From contig HF992602.1 in the NCBI GenBank assembly GCA_000436695.1, positions 1 to 11,404 on the forward strand: a DNA stretch of 11,404 nucleotides, in the 5' to 3' direction. Shown in pieces: positions 5,589 to 10,613 of this stretch. The first letter of the stretch is position 1. Each line of letters opens with the position of its first letter. The translations under genes and the position numbers were made by a program. Below the pieces are notes generated by a model, which was not told the origin of the DNA, did not search any database, and worked only from the letters and a program-made list of their open reading frames with translations. The DNA is from Prevotella sp. CAG:1185. GTDB lineage: Bacteria; Bacteroidota; Bacteroidia; Bacteroidales; Bacteroidaceae.

Positions 5589-6725
5589 ATGAAAATTGTT
5601 GTTACAGGTACCCGTGGCATTCCTAATGTCATGGGCGGAGTGGAGACACACTGCGAGGAACTGTTTCCGAGAATTGCCGCCATGGGCGAAGACGTAACGG
5701 TGATAAGGCGTAAAAGCTATGTGAACGACGGCCTGAAAGAATGGAAAGGCGTGAAGCTGGTGGACATAGAGACACCGAAGAAGAAGTCGTTTGAAGCCAT
5801 TATACATACTTACAGGGCGATAAACATGGCGAAGAAACTGGGCGCAGACATACTGCACATACACGCCATAGGCCCTGCCCTACTGACGCCTTACGCCAAG
5901 ATGCTGGGCATGAAGGTGGTGTTTACGCATCACGGCCCTGACTACGACAGGGACAAATGGGGAAAGGCAGCCAAGATGGTGCTGAAGATGGGCGAACGCA
6001 TGGGATGTATGTTTGCTGACGACGTGATTGTTATAAGCGACGTGATACGTAACCTGATAAAGGAGAAATACGGACGTACAAAGAACGTGCATCTGATATA
6101 TAACGGTGTGTCGAAGCCCGAGATATGCGACTATCCCGAGTATTTTGAGGAACTGGGCATAAAGAAGGGACGCTACATTCTGGGCATGTGCCGCTTTGTG
6201 CCGGAAAAGAACCTGCACCATCTGGTGGAAGCGTTCAATATAATTAAGGATGAAGAATTAAGAATTAAGAAAGAAAGTTCAGCGTTAGCTAATTATGAAT
6301 TAAATGATGTAAAGTTGGTTTTGGCCGGTGACACTGACTTTGAGGACGACTACTCAAGGGGACTGAAAGAGATGGCGAGGAAGAACGGCGTGGTGCTGAC
6401 GGGATTTGTGAAGGGCCGTAAGCTGCACTCGCTGCTGACAAACTGCATGTGCTACTGTCTGCCGTCAAGTCACGAGGGCCTGCCCATAGCCCTGCTTGAA
6501 GCCATGAGCTACGGCGTGAAGGTGATAGTGAGCGACATACCGGCAAACCTTGAGGTAGGTCTCCCACAAAACGACTACTTCCACGTAGGCAACGTGGACG
6601 AGCTGGCAAAGAAACTAAATGACGTAATGGCGCATCCCGTGGAACACATAGAATACGACATGACGAAGTATGACTGGGATAAGATTGCGAAAGAAGTCAG
6701 AAAAGTATATTTAAGTGAAAAATGA
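5589..6725 (+). CDS. Glycosyltransferase family 4 protein carrying a repeat-derived insert
   Basis: This 378-residue GT4 enzyme begins MKIVVTGTRGIPNVMGGVET, the sugar-nucleotide GT-B start with a GGVE turn. It continues with DILHIHAIGP (87-96), VVFTHHGPDYDR (110-121) and IYNGV (170-174). The nucleotide domain shows LGMCRFVPEKNLHHLVEAF (198-216), VKLVLAGD (241-248) and the E-x7-E pair E296/E304 in EGLPIALLE. It should act in the cytoplasm on a lipid-linked glycan. Residues of about 220-239 (from KDEELRIKK to ANYELN) are extra compared with the usual short turn between the helix and the VKLVLAGD strand. They are encoded by an AATTAAG heptamer array plus a 23-nt copy of the intergenic 28-bp repeat. 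The last residues, LSEK, and the stop are also inside a heptamer array. The start follows GGAAG 8 bases upstream, a possible weak ribosome site. It is preceded by a 463-bp gap, so it may be transcribed separately. Family assignment is firm; the sugar is unknown. Confidence 0.9.
   Translation: MKIVVTGTRGIPNVMGGVETHCEELFPRIAAMGEDVTVIRRKSYVNDGLKEWKGVKLVDIETPKKKSFEAIIHTYRAINMAKKLGADILHIHAIGPALLTPYAKMLGMKVVFTHHGPDYDRDKWGKAAKMVLKMGERMGCMFADDVIVISDVIRNLIKEKYGRTKNVHLIYNGVSKPEICDYPEYFEELGIKKGRYILGMCRFVPEKNLHHLVEAFNIIKDEELRIKKESSALANYELNDVKLVLAGDTDFEDDYSRGLKEMARKNGVVLTGFVKGRKLHSLLTNCMCYCLPSSHEGLPIALLEAMSYGVKVIVSDIPANLEVGLPQNDYFHVGNVDELAKKLNDVMAHPVEHIEYDMTKYDWDKIAKEVRKVYLSEK
6242..6300 (+). repeat. Intergenic-type repeat inside the GT4 coding sequence
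   Basis: Positions 6242-6269 are four 7-bp units (AATTAAG, GATGAAG, AATTAAG, AATTAAG). Positions 6277-6299 are identical over 23 nt to 3721-3743 in the gap before the radical SAM gene. Together they are read through in frame as about 20 residues of the glycosyltransferase. Confidence 0.85.
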
Positions 6726-6739
6726 AAAGTGAAAAATCC
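6715..6739 (+). repeat. GTGAAAA heptamer array at the 3' end of the GT4 gene
   Basis: Units GTGAAAA, ATGAAAA, GTGAAAA are closed by ATCC. The TGA stop of the gene (6723-6725) is part of the second unit. This opens a 440-bp gap (6726-7165). Confidence 0.8.
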
Positions 6740-6761
6740 ATGTGCTTTGTTGCTTATTTTT

Positions 6762-6788
6762 GTAGTTATAGTAGTTAAAGGAGTTATC
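6762..6788 (+). repeat. Three 9-bp tandem units
   Basis: The units are GTAGTTATA, GTAGTTAAA and GGAGTTATC. The same 9-mers occur in the opposite orientation at 6986-7021, so the two arrays face each other across the long repeat arm at 6820-6938. Confidence 0.7.
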
Positions 6789-6804
6789 GCTCACTGAGGT
6801 GAGC
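6789..6804. other. Short hairpin between genes
   Basis: GCTCAC and GTGAGC pair perfectly around the loop TGAG. No T-run follows on the + strand, so it is not a convincing terminator for the glycosyltransferase gene. Confidence 0.45.
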
Positions 6805-6819
6805 TAGGAGTTAAAGTCA

Positions 6820-6938
6820 TATGTCTTGTGGATTCTTGTCGCAAGCACTACGTTGGCGTTTGCTATAGCCATCTTAACTACTGACATAAAACCACAGAAG
6901 TAATTTTCTTACTTCTTAATTCTTAATTTTTAATTGCG
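6820..6938 (-). repeat. Right arm of the long inverted repeat
   Basis: The reverse complement of this segment matches 3559-3710, with one copy instead of two of the TTTATGTCAGTAGTTAAG unit and only scattered mismatches. It includes heptamers CTTACTT, CTTAATT, CTTAATT, TTTAATT at 6908-6935. The 23 bases at 6833-6855 are an exact reverse complement of 3527-3549. A shorter piece of the same element, TGCACTACGTTG, recurs at 6964-6975. Confidence 0.8.
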
Positions 6939-6985
6939 TTTTCGCCTGCTCTTCACTTAAACATGCACTACGTTGGCATTTGACT

Positions 6986-7021
6986 TTAACTCCTTTAACT
7001 ACTATAACTACTTTAACTCCT
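6986..7021 (-). repeat. Four 9-bp tandem units, opposite orientation
   Basis: On the + strand the units read TTAACTCCT, TTAACTACT, ATAACTACT and TTAACTCCT, each exactly 9 bp. They are the reverse complement of the unit type at 6762-6788. Confidence 0.75.
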
Positions 7022-7044
7022 AACAAGAAACCACGAAAGCTATT

Positions 7045-7140
7045 GCATCTTTTTCGTGCAAGTTTAGCGAAATTCTGCATTAATTTCGTGCAATTTCTGT
7101 AAGATTCTGCATTTTTTTCATGCAAAGTCAGAGAAATGAT
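7045..7140 (+). repeat. Three 32-bp direct repeats before the DUF4143 ATPase gene
   Basis: The units 7045-7076, 7077-7108 and 7109-7140 are each exactly 32 bp and start GCAT. Each carries TTCGTGCAA (TTCATGCAA in the third) at the same phase, and TGCA/TGCA arms about 9 bp apart. Units 1 and 2 end ATTCT. The array stops one base before the TATATTTG box, so the third unit covers the place where the -33 contact would be. A spacing of three helical turns upstream of a promoter suggests an operator array for a regulator not seen in this window. Confidence 0.7.
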
Positions 7141-7141
7141 G

Positions 7142-7149
7142 TATATTTG
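7142..7149 (+). promoter_or_regulatory. Bacteroidales -7 box of the DUF4143 ATPase gene
   Basis: TATATTTG is a full match to TAnnTTTG and lies 16 bp before the ATG at 7166, leaving a short leader. No TTTG is found at the -33 distance; the 32-bp repeats occupy that place instead. Confidence 0.65.
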
Positions 7150-7165
7150 TCATGATTAAAACAAG

Positions 7166-8341
7166 ATGAGTATGGAAAAGCTGTATGAACTTTTTTATAG
7201 GAAGCTGAAAAATACTCCTGTGGAGTTTCTCAGATATAAATACAACCAGATTAAATGGGAAAGCAGGGCTTTCGGACTTGTCGGGCCACGAGGCGTAGGA
7301 AAATCTACTATGCTGCTGCAATATATCAAACAGAATCTGGACACGAAAGATACGCTGTATGTATCGGCGGATAATCTTTATTTTGCAGAACATAAACTTG
7401 TTGATCTGGCAGACCGCTTTGTAAAAATGGGAGGTAAACATCTGTTTATCGACGAGATTCATAAATATGAAGGATGGTCGAGAGAGCTTAAACAGATTTA
7501 TGACAGTTATGACGACTTACAGCTTGTAATCTCCGGCTCTTCGATACTTGACATTTATAAGGGCATGGCAGACCTTAGCAGACGTATGCCAATTTATGAG
7601 ATGCAGGGGTTGTCGTTCAGAGAATATCTGCGCCTATTTCATGGCATAGACGTACCTGTTTACAGCATGGAGGACATACTTACGCATAAGGCTGTAATCA
7701 ATGGCATAGAACATCCCCTACCCTTGTTTCATGATTATCTAAAAAGAGGGTATTATCCGTTCGGACGTGACGCTGAATTTGAAATAGAGCTGATGCAGGT
7801 GATAAACCAGACTATGGAAATAGACATACCGATGCACATAAAAGCCAACGTATCTGTGGGCAGGAAACTGAAAAGCCTGATAATGGTTGTATCTAAGAGT
7901 GTGCCTTTTAAACCAGTGATGCAGAAACTGGCAGATGTTACGGGTATCAGCAGAAATGACATTCCTGACTATCTGATATATATGGAACGTGCAGGAATGA
8001 TAAGTCAGCTACGCAATGCAACCGGAGGACTGAGAGGCCTCGGCAAGGTGGAGAAACTGTATCTTGACAACACGAACCTGATTTATGCCCTTGCGCCAGA
8101 ACATGCCGATATAGGAAACGTAAGAGAGACGTTCTTTATGAACCAGACAAGGGTATGCAACGACGTGAGAAGTTCTGACATCTCTGATTTTGAAATTGAC
8201 AACAAGGTATTTGAAATAGGAGGACGAAAGAAAGGACAAAAACAGATAGAAAACGCAAGCGACGGCTACATCGTGAAAGACGACATTGAAAGCGGATACG
8301 CAAACGTAATACCCCTCTGGGCCTTCGGACTTAACTACTAA
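7166..8341 (+). CDS. AAA_14/DUF4143 family ATPase
   Basis: This 391-residue protein belongs to the common bacterial ATPase family with an N-terminal AAA_14 domain and a C-terminal DUF4143 domain. The P-loop is GPRGVGKST (40-48). The Walker B strand is KHLFIDEIHK (91-100, acidic pair D96/E97), and the sensor-like segment VISGSSILDI (121-130) follows. The middle contains a winged-helix-like stretch (about 245-285). The end has the DUF4143 pattern: NVRETFFMNQ (318-327), DFEID (341-345), then VFEIGGRKKGQKQI (348-361). This family has been likened to PD-(D/E)xK nuclease folds, but activity is generally unproven. The biological role of the family is unsettled. The ATG at 7166 fits the promoter box; a second ATG three codons on (7172) is possible. 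It stands alone in its own transcription unit, flanked by repeat-filled gaps, which suggests an accessory insertion beside the glycan genes. No membrane segment or signal peptide is visible. Confidence 0.88.
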   Translation: MSMEKLYELFYRKLKNTPVEFLRYKYNQIKWESRAFGLVGPRGVGKSTMLLQYIKQNLDTKDTLYVSADNLYFAEHKLVDLADRFVKMGGKHLFIDEIHKYEGWSRELKQIYDSYDDLQLVISGSSILDIYKGMADLSRRMPIYEMQGLSFREYLRLFHGIDVPVYSMEDILTHKAVINGIEHPLPLFHDYLKRGYYPFGRDAEFEIELMQVINQTMEIDIPMHIKANVSVGRKLKSLIMVVSKSVPFKPVMQKLADVTGISRNDIPDYLIYMERAGMISQLRNATGGLRGLGKVEKLYLDNTNLIYALAPEHADIGNVRETFFMNQTRVCNDVRSSDISDFEIDNKVFEIGGRKKGQKQIENASDGYIVKDDIESGYANVIPLWAFGLNY

Positions 8342-8344
8342 AAT

Positions 8345-8418
8345 AATTCATAATTTATAATTCATAATTTATAATTCACAATTTATAATTCATAATTCAC
8401 AATTCATAATTCATAATT
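8345..8418 (+). repeat. AATTCAT heptamer array, ten units
   Basis: Ten contiguous 7-bp units of AATTCAT, AATTTAT or AATTCAC run from 8345 to 8414, followed by AATT. It starts 3 bp after the stop of the ATPase gene and is the longest and most regular of the heptamer arrays. It opens a 583-bp gap (8342-8924) holding only repeats, palindromes and promoter boxes. Confidence 0.9.
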
Positions 8419-8476
8419 GGGTCGCGCTATGAACGATAGCCACAAGACTAGTGGATTGTTTCCCTAGTGGCGCAAT

Positions 8477-8585
8477 GTAGGGACGTACCCCAGGTGCGTC
8501 CACCTTTCATTTAGCACTTTATTATATCGTAAATCATTGAAAAACAGGATATTATCAGTTGGACGTACCTGGGGTACGTCCCTAC
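8477..8585. repeat. REP-like inverted pair around a 57-bp loop
   Basis: The arms 8477-8502 and 8560-8585 are 26 bp and complementary at 25 of 26 positions. Each arm is itself a near-palindrome built on GGACGTACC and its complement. A palindrome pair in opposite orientation is the layout of a bacterial interspersed mosaic or miniature element. I see no transposase and no evident target duplication. Confidence 0.7.
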
Positions 8586-8634
8586 AGTGAGCCCCGAGTA
8601 ACGCTGTTTAATTTTTACTTTTTAATTTTTAATT

Positions 8635-8658
8635 TTCGTGCGAATCGTTTCGCACGAA
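8635..8658. promoter_or_regulatory. Perfect 10-bp inverted repeat, possible operator
   Basis: TTCGTGCGAA and TTCGCACGAA are perfect complements around the spacer TCGT. The core TTCGTGC is also the conserved part of the 32-bp repeats before the DUF4143 ATPase gene. It could be a dimeric regulator site or a hairpin; no T-run follows. Confidence 0.5.
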
Positions 8659-8663
8659 CTGCA

Positions 8664-8718
8664 GCTCGGAAATAAAAAAGAAAAAATTTATGTTTTTTCT
8701 TTTTGTATTGCTCTCGCC
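8664..8718. repeat. Degenerate copy of the AAAAAAGAAAAAA palindrome
   Basis: This segment repeats the layout of 8831-8883: GCTCGG, then AATAAAAAAGAAAAAA, a short loop, TTTTTTCTTTTTGTATTGC and TCGCC. Its outer stems no longer pair well and no TAnnTTTG box follows, so it looks like a decayed duplicate of the active-looking copy. Confidence 0.6.
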
Positions 8719-8761
8719 TTTTTTTTAAAAAAAGAAGATAAGCTGCATCTCAGCATAACGT

Positions 8762-8775
8762 TCAAGCACGCTTGA
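8762..8775. promoter_or_regulatory. Short palindrome TCAAGC-AC-GCTTGA
   Basis: The 6-bp arms are perfect complements with a 2-base centre. It lies about 33 bp upstream of the first TATCTTTG box, a suitable place for a dimeric regulator. Nothing else supports the function. Confidence 0.3.
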
Positions 8776-8807
8776 CGATTCTGCATTCGATTTGCATTAT
8801 CTTGCGC

Positions 8808-8815
8808 TATCTTTG
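8808..8815 (+). promoter_or_regulatory. Upstream -7 box (P1) of the ATPase pair
   Basis: TATCTTTG fully matches TAnnTTTG. A TTTG lies at 8791-8794, but the 13-base spacing is short for a -33 element. A transcript from here would start near 8822 and carry the 8831-8883 hairpin in its leader. Confidence 0.45.
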
Positions 8816-8830
8816 AATAAGATAGGAGGC

Positions 8831-8883
8831 GGCTCGGCAATAAAAAAGAAAAAAAGTGTTTTTTCTTTTTGTATTGCCGAGCC
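8831..8883. promoter_or_regulatory. Long palindrome in the leader of the ATPase pair
   Basis: GGCTCGGCAAT (8831-8841) and ATTGCCGAGCC (8873-8883) are perfect 11-bp arms. The stem continues through A-rich and T-rich inner arms to the loop region AGTG, so nearly all of the 53 bp can pair. In RNA from P1 it would form a strong leader hairpin. As DNA its right arm contributes the TTTG of the second promoter. Confidence 0.7.
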
Positions 8884-8897
8884 TTTCACTATCTTTG
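8868..8897 (+). promoter_or_regulatory. Promoter P2 of the ATPase pair
   Basis: TTTG (8868-8871), 18 bases, then TATCTTTG (8890-8897). This is close to the Bacteroidetes -33/-7 layout and the best promoter in the window. Transcription would start near 8904, about 20 bases before the ATG at 8925. The -33 element is inside the right arm of the palindrome. Confidence 0.65.
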
Positions 8898-8924
8898 CAT
8901 TTATTATAATGACAGAAGACGTTT

Positions 8925-10094
8925 ATGGAATTATCAATAAATAACTTCGGACCGATAAAGGAGGCAAAGATAGATTTTGGCGACCTTACTTTTATTATAG
9001 GGCCACAGGCAAGCGGAAAGAGCCTGGCACTGGAACTGCTGAAACTTATCTTGGATAAATATCATATTGTTTCTACTCTCAAAAATTATAATTTCATTTT
9101 GAGTAAAACAGATGCAAAGAATATCCTGGACTGGTATTTCGGTGAAGGGTTGGCAGGACTGTTTAGGGATGATACGAAGATAGCTTTAGACAATGAACCT
9201 TTTTCGCCTAAAGACTTGCTTAATGCTATATCTAAGCCCAAAGCTTCAGGACAGAAGAAAGAGTCTGTATTCTATGTTCCGGCGCAAAGGATTCTGAGTA
9301 TATCTGAAGGACGTCCCAGAAATTTTATGGAATATGACACGTCTACTCCTTACGTGTTGAGATGGTTCAGCGAAACGTTACGCGTGTTTATGCAGGGTGG
9401 TATGGGTAATCCTGACACAATATTCCCTATTAAGACACGACTGAAAGGAGCTGTAAAGAGAGCCATAAACGACAACATATTTCATGGCGGTAAGGTTGTT
9501 CTCGACAAGACAGGAGTGCAACGGAACATGAAGATGGAAGTGGCAGGCATGAAAATTCCTTTTATGGCATGGAGCGCAGGACAAAAGGAATTTATGCCTT
9601 TGCTATTGGCCATATATTGTCTTTCAGGTCCTCCTACACAGGTTATTGACAAGAACGACTATAAACTGGCCATAATCGAAGAGCCGGAAATGGGACTTCA
9701 TCCGCGCGCAATACAGTCGGTGCTGCTGGAGATAATCGAACTGATTCAGAATGGCAAGAAAGTAATCGTTTCAACACATTCAACTACATTCCTTGAATTT
9801 GTATGGGCTTTTAATAATATGCGTTATTTGCCTGAAGATAAATTCAAGTCGGCAATGTGTGAAATGTTTGAAATAGGAACAAATACAAATGCCGCATGTC
9901 TGTTTGACAAATTGAAGGAGAAGACGATAAAGACGTTTTATTCGGCTAAGCATCATACGAAAGAAGGCGTAACATTCTCGGATATATCAACACTGGATGC
10001 CTTTAACGAGGATACGGACATATCTGAATGGGGCGGACTATCTACATTTTCCAGCATGACATCTGAAATAGTCAGCCGGTATACAGAACAATAA
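8925..10094 (+). CDS. ABC/SMC-type AAA ATPase, first gene of a two-gene unit
   Basis: This 389-residue protein is an ABC-like AAA ATPase of the AAA_21/AAA_15 (OLD-related) kind. It starts in the usual way, MELSINNFGPIKEAKIDFGD, so the start at 8925 is right. The Walker A is GPQASGKS (26-33). YVPAQR (118-122 region) carries the conserved arginine seen in this class. The signature loop is WSAGQKE (216-222), Walker B is LAIIEEPEMGLHP (248-260) and the H-loop is VIVSTHS (280-286). No TOPRIM nuclease domain follows, only about 100 residues without a motif I recognise, so any effector must be another protein. ATPases of this type are sensors or motors in many defence systems (Septu, PARIS, Gabija, retron-linked). 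The partner here is probably the 149-residue protein 14 bp downstream. It has its own promoter region of palindromes. Family is firm; a defence role is inferred from architecture. Confidence 0.88.
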   Translation: MELSINNFGPIKEAKIDFGDLTFIIGPQASGKSLALELLKLILDKYHIVSTLKNYNFILSKTDAKNILDWYFGEGLAGLFRDDTKIALDNEPFSPKDLLNAISKPKASGQKKESVFYVPAQRILSISEGRPRNFMEYDTSTPYVLRWFSETLRVFMQGGMGNPDTIFPIKTRLKGAVKRAINDNIFHGGKVVLDKTGVQRNMKMEVAGMKIPFMAWSAGQKEFMPLLLAIYCLSGPPTQVIDKNDYKLAIIEEPEMGLHPRAIQSVLLEIIELIQNGKKVIVSTHSTTFLEFVWAFNNMRYLPEDKFKSAMCEMFEIGTNTNAACLFDKLKEKTIKTFYSAKHHTKEGVTFSDISTLDAFNEDTDISEWGGLSTFSSMTSEIVSRYTEQ

Positions 10095-10108
10095 AAAAGA
10101 ATAGCGGT

Positions 10109-10558
10109 ATGACTAAGTTTGAAAGTGCTGTGATAAATACTCCGGATATTGACGGCGGATACAAGAAGGGTATCCAGGCTTTTGGCGCAAATTCATCATT
10201 CGTGCAGGTGGATGATACCAGAAAACTGGAGGGAAGTGTAGACATTGACAAATGTACAAGAGATATTTATCCTGACAAGGCGCGCTGGGATTACGCTTTG
10301 GGCTATGACGAAAAGGCATACTTCATAGAGGTGCATCCGGATAGCACAAGCGATGTGGCAACGATGATTGCGAAAGCAAAATGGCTGAAGGACTGGCTGA
10401 AAAATAAGGCTAAAGACCTGGAGGCATTAAAGGCTACTGACAATTATTATTGGGTGGCAACAGGCAAAATAAAAATTCTGCCCAAATCAAGACAATATAG
10501 AATGCTTATGCAAAATAAGATATTGTTGCGTAGTAAATTTATCCTTCCACTTGGATAA
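10109..10558 (+). CDS. Unrecognised 149-residue partner of the ATPase
   Basis: I do not recognise this family. It starts 14 bp after the ATPase stop, on the same strand, and is surely co-transcribed. The protein is soluble, with no membrane span or signal peptide. It has an acidic N-terminal part with SVDID (43-47) and then RWDYALGYDEKAYFIEVHPDS (59-79 region). This pairs an aspartate strand (D61) with the strand FIEVH (E74, H76), followed by a basic helix KAKWLKDWLKNKAKD (89-103). A final strand pair, YYWVATGKIKI, and a basic C-terminus close it. An Asp strand, then a Glu-x-(Lys/His) strand and a Lys-rich helix recall PD-(D/E)xK nucleases, with His in place of Lys. That is only an inference. 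It could equally be an inhibitor or adaptor. Codon use matches the ATPase. Coding status is well supported by length and composition. Confidence 0.8.
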   Translation: MTKFESAVINTPDIDGGYKKGIQAFGANSSFVQVDDTRKLEGSVDIDKCTRDIYPDKARWDYALGYDEKAYFIEVHPDSTSDVATMIAKAKWLKDWLKNKAKDLEALKATDNYYWVATGKIKILPKSRQYRMLMQNKILLRSKFILPLG

Positions 10559-10613
10559 ATAAAAGATTTGTAATCGATATAATAAAATGCACTAACAATT
10601 AAACGACTAAACC

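Noticed and set aside
3559..6938. Composite transposon
   Set aside because: There is no transposase or integrase between or near the arms and no target duplication is visible; the arms are built from intergenic repeats.
8824..8829. Perfect AGGAGG Shine-Dalgarno sequence
   Set aside because: No start codon with an open frame follows at a suitable distance, and this group rarely uses such sites.
8925..10094. OLD-family nuclease
   Set aside because: The ATPase part fits, but there is no TOPRIM domain after it and the protein is too short.
10559..10613. Promoter of manA
   Set aside because: A TTTG is present at 10567-10570, but no TAnnTTTG box follows at 18-21 bases, so I do not list it as a feature.
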